The translations under genes were made by a program, and so were the position numbers. The notes beneath the pieces are model-generated. The model ran no database searches, was not told the origin of the DNA, and saw only the letters and a list, made by a program, of their open reading frames with translations. Below, in pieces: positions 54,706-63,053 of a DNA stretch of 64,000 nucleotides (position 1 is the first letter of the stretch; each line of letters begins with the position of its first letter). This DNA comes from JANQMY01 sp965227095. GTDB lineage: Bacteria > Pseudomonadota > Alphaproteobacteria > JANQMY01. The DNA is taken from assembly GCA_965227095.1 (NCBI GenBank), contig CBDDFL010000003.1, positions 62,001-126,000 on the forward strand, in the 5' to 3' direction.

Positions 54706-55051
54706 TGATCTTCTCCAAAATTGATGAGCGTTTCCAGGTGAAGTGCCAAAATCATCCTTGGCGGTTCACCGTCCGGAAATGCGTAAAACTAATACTTAGG
54801 GCACTTTTGAAATCGTATAAAAACCAAAAGTATCCTGATGAAAAAAGGGGCCTGACCATAAGCTTGGTTTGACGCCTGTGCAAGGCGCCTGCGTTAACCA
54901 AAAAGCATTAATAATTCCAGCTGCTTAGCTTTTTTACGCCGGTAGCATCTTTACCATTCCCCTCCCTTAAAGGTATCCTTTCATCCCAACAGGGGGCCAT
55001 TGTCTGCGTAGTCCAATTTTCGGTGACAATGGGTAGAGGACAGGTGTAGGC
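54706..55051. other. Intergenic region between dapA and slt
   Basis: A 346-base AT-rich divergent region. A possible plus-strand promoter is TTGAAA (54807-54812), 18-base spacer, TATCCT (54831-54836). A nested palindrome (TTGGTT...AACCAA enclosing CGCCT-N5-AGGCG, 54864-54901) could fold in the slt leader. No gene was seen. Confidence 0.4.
54864..54901. repeat. Nested inverted repeat in slt leader
   Basis: Outer arms TTGGTT (54864-54869) and AACCAA (54896-54901); inner arms CGCCT (54873-54877) and AGGCG (54883-54887) with loop GTGCA. It lies 150 bases before slt. It may be a leader structure or a protein site. Confidence 0.35.
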
Positions 55052-57994
55052 GTGGTCGCTGCAGGGTCAGCACAGTGGGGTAAATTAAAACGCTCAGCGG
55101 CGTGTGCAACGCTTGCGATCTCACTGGCGTTTGGCGCGCCGGAAATCACTCCAACCGCCGTCGCCGCCACAAATCCCACCGAAACAAAATTCGCCCCCTA
55201 CACCGAAACGCGCGTTCTAAGCCGCGCCGACGAAGACCAGTTGCGCGTGGCGCTTCAACACACGCGGCGGGGAAATTGGGCGGCGGCGAAATCCGCAGCG
55301 CGTCAAATCAAAGACGAAGATGCCGCCAAGATCGTCACTTGGATCTATTTGTTGGACAAAGACAGTGGCGCCCGCTTTGACGAGATAGTGCGGTTTATCG
55401 ACAAGAACCCCACCTGGCCGCGCCAATTGCGCCTGTTGATTGCTGCTGAAAAAGCAATCCCCAAAGACATGTCCGCGGCCCAGATCATTACCTGGTTTGC
55501 CGGGCGCGAACCTTTGTCTGGTGAAGGCAAATACCGCCTTGGAAAAGCCCATCTTGAAGATGGCAATAAGACCTACGGCAAGAATTGGATTATCAAAGCG
55601 TGGATCGAGCATGACTTCCGCTCCTCGCTGCGCAGTGAGATTTTGCGCAACCATGGTGACCTTCTGAAAGGCGAACCGCACGAGAAACGCCTAAGCCGCT
55701 TGTTGTGGGACCGGCAACGCGTTGCCGCGGCGGACATGTTGCCGTTGGTGAGCGAGGATCATAAAAAACTTGGCAAAGCCCGCGTTGCGTTGATGCGTGG
55801 CGAAGGCTCCATCGACAGTGCGGTTAGCGCCGTTCCTGAACATCTGCGAAACCATCCCGGTTTGCTTTACGACCAGGTTCAGTTCCTCCGTAAAAAAGAA
55901 GAATTCGAAGAAGCCCGGGCCTTGCTGATCAGCACGGATTTCGACCCGACCGGTCTGGAGAACAAAGACAGCTGGTGGTCGTTGCGCCATCGTTTGGTCC
56001 GCAGCGCCATCGATGATTTGGATTATCAGAGCGCCTATCACTTGGCACGGGACCATGTGCAAACCGAAGGCCGCGGGTATGCGGAAGCTGAATGGCTGGC
56101 CGGTTGGATTGCCTTGCGCCAACTCGACAAGCCGACGGCCGCCCTCAAGCATTTCCAAAAACTCTATGCCAGCGTGCAAACGCCCGTTAGCCTCGCGCGC
56201 GCGACCTACTGGGCTGGACGCGCGGCGGAAGCCTCTGACGACAAGGATCGCGCTAAACTGTTCTACGACTTGGCCGCGGCTTACCCCACCACATATTACG
56301 GCCAGCTTGCTGCTGAAAAAATCACCCAGGGCGATCTCATTCTGCGTTTGCCGGAAATTCCGGAAACAGACGATCAAGCCCTCCAGGCCTTCATGGATGA
56401 AGAGCTGGTGAAAGTCGTGCGCATCCTGAATAATCTGAAGCGTGGTAATTTGATGCAGTCGTTTCTGTATCACTTGGCGGATGAAGCCACCACGCTGGAC
56501 CGCTATACGATGTTGGGCAACCTGGCGAAGGAGCTTGGCCATCGCAGCTTTGCCTTGCGCATCGCTAAAAAAGCGCTCCGTAAAAACATCGTTCTGCCGC
56601 AACATTCCTATCCGATCGTCAACATCCCGGATCTGCCAAATACAGCCAAACCTGCCGAACCCGCCTTGGTCTTGGGTCTGTCGCGGCAGGAAAGCGAATT
56701 TAACGCAAAAGCCCGCAGCCCCGTGGGGGCCCGTGGTTTGATGCAGTTGATGCCCGGCACGGCGCGCATTGTCGCGAAGCAGCATAAACTTCAGTACCAG
56801 GAAAAATGGCTCACATCGAACCCCGCCTATAACGCGCAACTCGGCGCCGTCCATTTGGGCGACCTAATCGACGATTGGGATGGGTCGTATATACTGGCCT
56901 TGATTTCCTACAATGCGGGCCCCGGCCGCGCACGCCGGTGGATTGAGGAATTCGGCGATCCGCGCTCTCCGGATATCGATCAGATCGACTGGGTGGAACG
57001 CATCCCCTATTCCGAAACGCGCAACTATGTGCAACGCGTTCTGGAAAACACTCAAGTCTACCGGGGACGTTTGGCCGGCGGTGACCGTCTGAACATTCCG
57101 ATCATTCTTGGCGCAGATCTGACGCGCACGACCCGGTCAAATCCGGTACCGCCCTATCACCAATTGGCCGGCCTGAAAACATCCGATGTGGATTTCCCCG
57201 ATGATATCGGCGCCGATTTGACGGAAGCAGGATATTATGAAAAGCCTGTGGACTTCGTTGCTGATCGGGAAGTGAACCCTGAAGACGATGACGCGTTGCC
57301 CAAGGCCGACGACAAGGCGACTGATGCGGAAGGCACCGATGTTGCCGCCCTTGACCTCACCCAGAGCGGAACCGCCAGTGACGCCTATTACGGCAATCAA
57401 ACGGGATGGATCATCTCTCCGCGCCTAAAGCCGGGCATGAAGTTGCCGGACCTATCTGAGGGTGATGATGCGACGGGCGACATCGACGCTCAGACCGATG
57501 CGGATATTGAGTTTGATGTCACCATGGCCGACCCGGATGATCCGCTTACAGAACAGCTGGACATGGGCACCAGCGTCGCCACCGATACGTCTTATTCAGA
57601 GTCCGATGCCGACAGTCCCGACAAAGGCGACATCATCGTCCCGGAAACCGAATTTTTCGGCAACACCAAGCAAGTCAGCCTATTGCCGCCCTTTGCCCTT
57701 GCGAAGCGGCCAGAGAAAAAGGCGGCGTCGGACGAGGCACAAGCGACCACATCCGCAAACAATTCGGATGCTCGGCAAACGGTCATTCTGCAATTAGATA
57801 CGGGCCTGGTAGAGGATGCCGATGCGCGGGCGTCATCAGGTGCGGAAGCGGATTTTGATCCGGCGACGATCCCGTCTGGGTGTAAGCGGTTTTTGTTTGA
57901 CGCGGACGGCAATGGTTTCTGCGCGGATGGACAACCGCAGCCGCAGGATCGGCAGGACGCAATCGACGCAGCCCTGCCGCCAAGCACCATGTAA
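55052..57994 (+). CDS. slt: Soluble lytic transglycosylase Slt with long acidic C-terminal extension
   Basis: A 980-residue periplasmic protein; usual relatives have about 650-700. After a signal peptide (about residues 1-38) comes a long helical superhelix region with pairs such as YHLARDHVQ and YTMLGNLAKELG. The SLT domain (about 530-690) has LGLSRQESEFNAKA with catalytic Glu547, GARGLMQLMPGTA and ALISYNAGPGRARRW. It cleaves peptidoglycan to anhydro-muropeptides. The last ~290 residues are rich in Asp/Glu/Ala/Thr, mostly disordered, and end with a Cys pair segment (GCKRFLFDADGNGFCADG). The start is GTG; ATG upstream leads to a quick stop. Confidence 0.93.
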   Translation: MVAAGSAQWGKLKRSAACATLAISLAFGAPEITPTAVAATNPTETKFAPYTETRVLSRADEDQLRVALQHTRRGNWAAAKSAARQIKDEDAAKIVTWIYLLDKDSGARFDEIVRFIDKNPTWPRQLRLLIAAEKAIPKDMSAAQIITWFAGREPLSGEGKYRLGKAHLEDGNKTYGKNWIIKAWIEHDFRSSLRSEILRNHGDLLKGEPHEKRLSRLLWDRQRVAAADMLPLVSEDHKKLGKARVALMRGEGSIDSAVSAVPEHLRNHPGLLYDQVQFLRKKEEFEEARALLISTDFDPTGLENKDSWWSLRHRLVRSAIDDLDYQSAYHLARDHVQTEGRGYAEAEWLAGWIALRQLDKPTAALKHFQKLYASVQTPVSLARATYWAGRAAEASDDKDRAKLFYDLAAAYPTTYYGQLAAEKITQGDLILRLPEIPETDDQALQAFMDEELVKVVRILNNLKRGNLMQSFLYHLADEATTLDRYTMLGNLAKELGHRSFALRIAKKALRKNIVLPQHSYPIVNIPDLPNTAKPAEPALVLGLSRQESEFNAKARSPVGARGLMQLMPGTARIVAKQHKLQYQEKWLTSNPAYNAQLGAVHLGDLIDDWDGSYILALISYNAGPGRARRWIEEFGDPRSPDIDQIDWVERIPYSETRNYVQRVLENTQVYRGRLAGGDRLNIPIILGADLTRTTRSNPVPPYHQLAGLKTSDVDFPDDIGADLTEAGYYEKPVDFVADREVNPEDDDALPKADDKATDAEGTDVAALDLTQSGTASDAYYGNQTGWIISPRLKPGMKLPDLSEGDDATGDIDAQTDADIEFDVTMADPDDPLTEQLDMGTSVATDTSYSESDADSPDKGDIIVPETEFFGNTKQVSLLPPFALAKRPEKKAASDEAQATTSANNSDARQTVILQLDTGLVEDADARASSGAEADFDPATIPSGCKRFLFDADGNGFCADGQPQPQDRQDAIDAALPPSTM

Positions 57995-58021
57995 CTGTTG
58001 TGATTCCGAGCGACGCGCCGG

Positions 58022-58828
58022 TTAGTGAACCGTTGCTTCGGGATCGGGTCCGCCAAACATGGCCTGTAACCGTTCCATCGCATCGCCGTCACTGAAGCAG
58101 CGTTCAAGTGACTCTGGTCCGGCATCAACAGCTGCCTGAAACCCATCTTCAATCGACCGGTTGAGCAGCCCCTTTAGCTCCGCCAACGCGACCGGCGATA
58201 ATGTGCACAGATGCTCCACCAATTGTTCGACCGTAGGCCGGAATTCGTCCGGTTGGATCACATTGGTTACAAGGCCCAGCATGAATGCCCGTTCCGCCGA
58301 GATGATCCCGCCCGTGAGGCATAAGGCGCGCGCCGGCCCCGCGCCGATCAGTTGCGTCAGACGCCCGACGGCGCTGCCGCCCGGTACCAAGCCCACATTC
58401 ACGCCCGGCAGGCCGAACCGCGCATCCGCGCGGGCAAACCGAATGTCGCAGTGAAGCGCCAATTCGAACCCCGCCCCGATACACGCGCCTTTAATGGCGC
58501 CGATGATCGGTTTGGATAAATGCGCCAAGCGCTCGCAGACCCGCCGTTGCTTTTCGGCCATCAGTTTGGCTTCCGGCGGTGTCAGTGTTGCCAGCTGATT
58601 GAGATCAGCGCCGACGCTAAAGGAGTCGTCGCCGGCTCCGGTGAGAACGGCGACAGATGTGGCCGGGTCCCGTTCGATTCGGTCGAGCGCCCAGATGATG
58701 CCATCGCGCACCTCATCATTCACCGCATTGTTTTCATCCGGGCGATTGATGACGATAACCGCCGCCGGCCCAAACTGATGGACCATAACCGGTTCTAAAC
58801 TCTTGGCTTCTTCTTCGATGGGAATCAT
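58022..58828 (-). CDS. Enoyl-CoA hydratase/isomerase (crotonase) family protein
   Basis: A 268-residue crotonase with VIVINRPDENNAVNDEV, VLTGAGDDSFSVGADLNQL (oxyanion hole), KGACIGAGFELALHCDIRFA and GLVPGGSAVGRLTQLIG. The first catalytic Glu is kept (GAGFELAL), but at the second (LPGVNVG) Gly is found. Such single-Glu members can be isomerases or have other activities; the substrate is unknown. It is convergent with slt, well away from the other lipid genes. Confidence 0.9.
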   Translation of the reverse strand: MIPIEEEAKSLEPVMVHQFGPAAVIVINRPDENNAVNDEVRDGIIWALDRIERDPATSVAVLTGAGDDSFSVGADLNQLATLTPPEAKLMAEKQRRVCERLAHLSKPIIGAIKGACIGAGFELALHCDIRFARADARFGLPGVNVGLVPGGSAVGRLTQLIGAGPARALCLTGGIISAERAFMLGLVTNVIQPDEFRPTVEQLVEHLCTLSPVALAELKGLLNRSIEDGFQAAVDAGPESLERCFSDGDAMERLQAMFGGPDPEATVH

Positions 58829-59047
58829 ACGCAGATTTCACTCCGAGACAGTTGGCGGGCCCTTCATTTCAGACCTATGCCATTTTTGGGGACTGGCAAC
58901 ACACCGTTTCCCGGGCGCGACCATATCACCTTTTTTGGGAATGCAAGATCGACCTCGCGCCCCCACGGCACTTTGGGCCAAAATCCCAAGCTTTGGAACG
59001 ATTCAAACGGAAACTCCCCTTTTCCGTGTAAAATCGAATGACTATAT

Positions 59048-59077
59048 CTTGAAAGTGCGTCAACGAATTCCCACTTA
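59048..59077 (+). promoter_or_regulatory. Candidate heat-shock (sigma-32-like) promoter
   Basis: CTTGAAA (59048-59054), a 15-base gap, then CCCACTTA (59070-59077). The E. coli sigma-32 pattern is CTTGAAA-N13..15-CCCATnT; six of seven -10 bases fit. It is 30 bases before the start of the RHH-like gene and runs straight into the tandem palindrome. Alternatively it is fortuitous. Confidence 0.4.
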
Positions 59078-59095
59078 TGTATACAAATGTATACA
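59078..59095. promoter_or_regulatory. Tandem palindromic operator upstream of the PspA/YqiK operon
   Basis: Two copies of TGTATACA (59078-59085 and 59088-59095), each a perfect palindrome, lie one helical turn apart. Seen together they also form TATAC-N4-GTATA, which reappears at 62831-62844 with 13 of 14 bases identical. Position right after the candidate promoter and 12 bases before the first gene suggests repression. Confidence 0.6.
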
Positions 59096-59106
59096 GGGAG
59101 AGGGAA

Positions 59107-59625
59107 ATGAAATCAGTTCCGGTGAGCGTGCGCGTTTCACCCGAAGACGCCGAATTCATCGCGTCACTCAAAATCGAAGATGCCGTCACCCCCAGCGACA
59201 AAATACGGGCGCTCATCAAGCGGGCGCGTCTGCTTGAAAGCCGGGAAAAAAGCTATGAAGGCGCCTTGTCGAGTTTTCAGGCGCAGTTCAGAGCCGTGCT
59301 TAATCAGCTGGCGCAGCACGAAGACCAGGAAAACCTGCATTCAGAGCTTGTCCGGCTGTTTCTCGACTGGCTGGTGGAAGCGGATGCATATGCTGCCGCG
59401 CCCCCAATGACCAGTGACGCCAAGACGCGCGCGGCCGACTTAAAACGTTTTGAGTACGGTGTCATGGAACGTACGCTAAGGTTGTGCGAGACTGTTATAC
59501 GCCTTGGAATCACAAAGGTCGCTCCCTGCTACGACCCCGACATTGTCTCTGACAATATCGACCGCGTTCTCGACTTATCCGCAGTTGTCTCTGCATCCCG
59601 CACACGAAAGGAGAAATCTAAATGA
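59107..59625 (+). CDS. Ribbon-helix-helix-like protein, first gene of PspA/YqiJ/YqiK operon
   Basis: A 172-residue protein. Residues 2-45 fit a ribbon-helix-helix fold: strand SVPVSVRVS, helix EDAEFIASLK, turn and helix SDKIRALIKRAR. The rest is predicted helical, with many charged residues and several Trp/Leu (LFLDWLVEAD). I know no named family. GGGAGAGGGA lies at the ATG at 59107; an ATG ten codons upstream lies inside the operator. The stop overlaps the next start (ATGA). It likely binds DNA, perhaps the TGTATACA repeats in front of it, and so could regulate its own operon. It could instead be a structural partner of PspA. Confidence 0.75.
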   Translation: MKSVPVSVRVSPEDAEFIASLKIEDAVTPSDKIRALIKRARLLESREKSYEGALSSFQAQFRAVLNQLAQHEDQENLHSELVRLFLDWLVEADAYAAAPPMTSDAKTRAADLKRFEYGVMERTLRLCETVIRLGITKVAPCYDPDIVSDNIDRVLDLSAVVSASRTRKEKSK

Positions 59626-60305
59626 CGGAATCTCTCACCAGCCGCGTTGGCCGCCTCATCACCGGAAGCGTGAATGCGCTTGTGGATGCGCTTGAAAACG
59701 CGTCCCCCGAAACCGTGATGGAACAAGCGGTGCGCGAATTGGACGGCACCATCGATGACGTGCGCAGCGAGCTTGGCAAAGTGATCGCCAACAAACATCT
59801 CGCCACCAAAAAACTGGCGGAGAAAAATTCGGCCCACGAAAAACTGTCCCAACAAATTGAGTTGGCCTTTTCCGAGAAACGAGACGATTTGGCGGAGGCC
59901 GCCGTGTCCACGCAGCTCGACATTGAAGCGCAGATCCCGGTGCTGGAACAGACCATCGCCGAGTGTGCGGAAAGCGAAAACGAGCTGAACGGGTACATCA
60001 ACGCTCTGCAAGCCAAGAAGCGCGAAATGCGCGATGACCTGAAAGCCTTTGTGGACAGCCGCAAAAAAGCCCCGACCGGTGAAACCGGCACCGAGGCGGC
60101 AGCCCCCGCCGGCCAGCGCATCACAGCCGCGGCTGAAAAAGCCATCGAAGCGTTTGACCGAACCATGGAAACCCAGACCGGCGTTGCGGGCGATGCGGCC
60201 CCGCTTGCCAATTCAAAACAATTGGCGGAACTCGATGCCTTATCGCGCACCAACCGCGTGAAGGAACGTTTGGCGGCATTGAAGAGCCAACATTCCGGCT
60301 CTTAA
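59622..60305 (+). CDS. PspA/IM30-family protein
   Basis: A 227-residue, almost wholly helical coiled-coil protein: RVGRLITGSVNALVDALENA, PETVMEQAVRELDGTIDDVR, then long charged helices (KHLATKKLAEKNSAHEKLSQ). This fits the PspA/Vipp1/YjfJ group, which form membrane-bound ESCRT-III-like assemblies and protect leaky inner membranes. No typical N-terminal amphipathic stretch as in E. coli PspA is evident, but RVGRLITGSVNALVDAL may do. AAAGGAG precedes the ATG. It overlaps the previous gene and is followed by YqiJ-like and YqiK genes, a known combination. Confidence 0.85.
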   Translation: MTESLTSRVGRLITGSVNALVDALENASPETVMEQAVRELDGTIDDVRSELGKVIANKHLATKKLAEKNSAHEKLSQQIELAFSEKRDDLAEAAVSTQLDIEAQIPVLEQTIAECAESENELNGYINALQAKKREMRDDLKAFVDSRKKAPTGETGTEAAAPAGQRITAAAEKAIEAFDRTMETQTGVAGDAAPLANSKQLAELDALSRTNRVKERLAALKSQHSGS

Positions 60306-60342
60306 GGGCTGCTTTTGGCCGCAACAATATGGGAGGGATTGA

Positions 60343-61041
60343 ATGATCGACTTTCTTCTGTTGCCGCAGAACCAGGTCTTCACCTTTGCCCTGGGTCTGA
60401 TGGTCGCGATCGTCACGCTTGAGTTTGTAAGCCTGCTCATCGGTCTTGGCTTATCGGACGTGTTGGATCAGGTGATGCCCGATATTGACGTGGATGTAGA
60501 CGCCGATATCGACGCTGACTTGGACACGGATTTGAGCGGCGCCGGAGGGTCTTTCGCGCAAATCCTGTCCTGGATGAATGTGGGCCGCGTGCCCGTGCTT
60601 ATGCTGTTGCTCATCTTTCTGAGCTCATTTGGCTTGTGCGGATTGTTCGCTCAAAGACTAATGATCAGCAGCACAGGCTTCGCCCTGCCCGCCGTGTTCC
60701 TGTCCGTGCCGGCCTTTATTGCCGCGATCTTCAGTGTACGTGTCGGCGGCAAGGCTGTAGCCCGCGTGATGCCGAAGGAAGAAACAAGTGCGGTCTCTGA
60801 AAAAACCTTTATCGGCCGCACCGCCACCATCGTGCTTGGCACCGCGGCAAAAGGAGACGCGGCCCAAGCCAAGCTGGAAGATGCGTTCAAGCAAACCCAC
60901 TACATTTTGGTGGAGCCAGACAATGCAACTGAAACCCTGCCCGAGGGAGCTGACGTCCTCATCGTGCGTCAGGAAGGCACCGTGTTCTTCGCCATCAAGA
61001 ACACGCACCCCTCCCTCACCCCAGACGCCCGCTCATCCTGA
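60343..61041 (+). CDS. yqiJ: YqiJ-like membrane protein (NfeD/OB-fold class)
   Basis: A 232-residue inner-membrane protein. Helices at about 10-35 and 75-130, with an acidic Asp-rich segment between them (PDIDVDVDADIDADLDTDL), and a C-terminal OB-like soluble domain (SEKTFIGRTATIVLGTAAKG to the end) correspond to the YqiJ/DUF1449 family, related to NfeD proteins that accompany flotillins. GGGAGG precedes the ATG. It lies between the PspA-like and yqiK genes, and probably supports the flotillin. Confidence 0.87.
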   Translation: MIDFLLLPQNQVFTFALGLMVAIVTLEFVSLLIGLGLSDVLDQVMPDIDVDVDADIDADLDTDLSGAGGSFAQILSWMNVGRVPVLMLLLIFLSSFGLCGLFAQRLMISSTGFALPAVFLSVPAFIAAIFSVRVGGKAVARVMPKEETSAVSEKTFIGRTATIVLGTAAKGDAAQAKLEDAFKQTHYILVEPDNATETLPEGADVLIVRQEGTVFFAIKNTHPSLTPDARSS

Positions 61042-61067
61042 GGGGCTAAACAAGGAGGAATACCCTT

Positions 61068-62765
61068 ATGGACATACTCGCCATTGGCATTCTGATATTT
61101 TTAGCATTCGGATTGCTCATGATCATTGCGCGGCTTTACCGGCGCGCGTCGAAAGAAATCTCCTATGTCCGCACAGGTTTTGGCGGTCAGAAGGTCATCA
61201 TGAATGGCGGCTCGCTGGTCTTACCCGTGCTGCACGAAATCATCCCGGTCAACATGAACACGTTGCGCCTGGAAGTACGCCGCAACAATGAGCAAGCACT
61301 GATTACCCGTGACCGGATGCGCGTGGACGTGCAAGCAGAGTTTTATGTGCGCGTGAAGCCCACCGCGGAAGCCATAGCGGACGCCGCCCAAACCTTAGGT
61401 CACCGCACCATGCAGCCGGGCGAATTGAAAAACCTGATCGAAGGTAAGTTTGTGGATGCCCTGCGCTCCGTCGCGGCTGAAATGGCCATGGAAGAATTGC
61501 ACGAGCAGCGCTCTGACTTCGTCTTGAAAGTGCAGCAAGTGGTCTCCGAAGACTTGCTGAAAAACGGTCTCGAGTTGGAATCCGTGTCGCTCACCGGCCT
61601 CGACCAAACCGGTATGGAATTCTTTAATCCCAATAACGCGTTTGACGCGGAAGGCCTGACGCGCCTGACCGACGAAATCGAACGGCGCCGCAAGATCCGC
61701 AACGATATCGAGCAGGACACGCAAGTGCAGATCCGCGAAAAAAATCTGGATGCGGAACGTCAGAAGCTGCAGATCGGCCGTGAAGAAGAATATGCCCGGC
61801 TTGCTCAAGAGCGCGAAATCGAAGTGCGCCGCGCCAGCCAAAAAGCTGAGATTGCGCAAGAACAGGCGGAAAAAGAACAGGCCGCGGAACAAGCCAAGAT
61901 CATGGCGGCACAGCAAGTTCAGCAATCCCAAATCACGTCCGAACTGGCCGTGGAACAAGAGCGCATCGACAAACAGCGTGCCGTGGAAACCCAAGACGTG
62001 GACCGCCTAAAAGCCGTGGAACTGGCCGAACAAGACCGCGCCATCGCCATCGCGGAAAAGTCGAAGGCTCAATCTGAAGCCCAAGAACAAGCGGACTATG
62101 CGCGCGCCAAAGCCGTGCAAGCCGAAGAAGCGGTGAAGACCTCACGCGATACGGAAGCGGCCAATCGTGAAAAGGAAATCGAGTTGATTGAAGCGGCCAA
62201 AAACGCCGAACGCGAAGCCATAAAGGTGAAGGTGGGAGCGGAAGCCGAAAAAGCCGCCGCCGCCGACCAAGCCGAAGCCATTCGCCTGGAAGCCTCAGGT
62301 GAGGCGGAAGCCGAAAAACTAAAAGCGGCCGCCGCCGAAATCCGCTATGCGGTGGAAGCCGAAGGTAAGCGCGCTATCAACGAAGCTGCCAACGTATTGT
62401 CGCACGAACAGATCGCCATGCAGGTGAAGCTGGAGCTGCTGCAGAAGATCGAAGGTGTCTTGCGCGAAAGCGTGAAGCCGATGGAACACATCGACAGCAT
62501 CAAGATCGTCCAGGTAGAAGGGCTAAACGGTGCCGGCGGCAATGGCGGGCATTATGTGAACGGCGCCGCGGACGGTGCCGGCATACCGCTTGCCAATGGC
62601 AACGGAAACGCCAACCTGGCGGACCAAGTGGTGAACAGCGCCCTTCGCTATCGCGCTCAGGCCCCCCTGGTGGATAGCCTTCTTAAAGAGGTCGGTCTGT
62701 CAAGCGATGATCTAAACGGTCTTATAGATCCGTTGCACGAAGATGGCGACGAAAAGCACCACTAA
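61068..62765 (+). CDS. yqiK: Flotillin-like protein YqiK
   Basis: A 565-residue flotillin. The N-terminal helix (ILIFLAFGLLMIIARLY) anchors it; an SPFH/Band-7 domain follows to about residue 200 (VLHEIIPVNMNTLRLEVRRN, RMRVDVQAEFYVRV). Then a long coiled coil rich in Glu, Ala and Gln (about 205-450), and a Gly/Asn-rich C-terminal part. YqiK scaffolds membrane microdomains. AAGGAGG precedes the ATG. It closes the operon of PspA, YqiJ and YqiK; a strong hairpin follows. Confidence 0.95.
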   Translation: MDILAIGILIFLAFGLLMIIARLYRRASKEISYVRTGFGGQKVIMNGGSLVLPVLHEIIPVNMNTLRLEVRRNNEQALITRDRMRVDVQAEFYVRVKPTAEAIADAAQTLGHRTMQPGELKNLIEGKFVDALRSVAAEMAMEELHEQRSDFVLKVQQVVSEDLLKNGLELESVSLTGLDQTGMEFFNPNNAFDAEGLTRLTDEIERRRKIRNDIEQDTQVQIREKNLDAERQKLQIGREEEYARLAQEREIEVRRASQKAEIAQEQAEKEQAAEQAKIMAAQQVQQSQITSELAVEQERIDKQRAVETQDVDRLKAVELAEQDRAIAIAEKSKAQSEAQEQADYARAKAVQAEEAVKTSRDTEAANREKEIELIEAAKNAEREAIKVKVGAEAEKAAAADQAEAIRLEASGEAEAEKLKAAAAEIRYAVEAEGKRAINEAANVLSHEQIAMQVKLELLQKIEGVLRESVKPMEHIDSIKIVQVEGLNGAGGNGGHYVNGAADGAGIPLANGNGNANLADQVVNSALRYRAQAPLVDSLLKEVGLSSDDLNGLIDPLHEDGDEKHH

Positions 62766-62773
62766 GAAAAGCA

Positions 62774-62800
62774 ACGGCCGGTGGTCCGCCCACCGGCCGT
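62774..62800 (+). terminator. Strong hairpin after yqiK
   Basis: ACGGCCGGTGG (62774-62784) pairs with CCACCGGCCGT (62790-62800) around TCCGC, an 11-base perfect stem. The T-run after it is weak (GTTGCGCATTTAATG). It probably ends the operon transcript or protects it. Confidence 0.7.
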
Positions 62801-62828
62801 GTTGCGCATTTAATGTTACGCTAAAACT

Positions 62829-62846
62829 ATTATACAAACGTATAAT
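62829..62846. promoter_or_regulatory. Second palindrome matching the operon operator
   Basis: ATTATAC-AAAC-GTATAAT, 7-base arms. Its core TATACAAACGTATA matches the operator at 59080-59093 in 13 of 14 bases. It lies after the yqiK hairpin and about 210 bases upstream of tetR. It fits a TetR-family or RHH binding site. Confidence 0.6.
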
Positions 62847-63036
62847 CATACACACCCCACCAAAGAGTGTCCGACCGCCATTCGTTTACAACCAATCACA
62901 TAAACGAATGAGCAATAAACCACATCACTCTTTTCCAACGTCTGTTGGCGGCTCTATCATCGGCGAGGCCCCCGAGTATTTTCGTGTTACCGGCTCACGG
63001 AAGAAAATAATAGATAGACTCAAGTCCATTTTTTAT

Positions 63037-63050
63037 TAGACTTGTGTCTA
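63037..63050. promoter_or_regulatory. Palindrome directly before tetR
   Basis: TAGAC-TTGT-GTCTA with 5-base arms, ending four bases before the tetR ATG. A further TAGACT half occurs at 63015-63020. The place suggests autoregulation, possibly by TetR itself. No ribosome site is visible, so the transcript may be leaderless. Confidence 0.5.
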
Positions 63051-63053
63051 CAA

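Noticed and set aside
55691..56854. 387-residue frame opposite slt
   Set aside because: No family motif and complete overlap with slt; high-GC antisense frame.
62743..63039. Possible 98-residue gene after yqiK
   Set aside because: It begins inside yqiK, runs through the strong hairpin and the palindrome, has no ribosome site and looks like random translation of AT-rich DNA.
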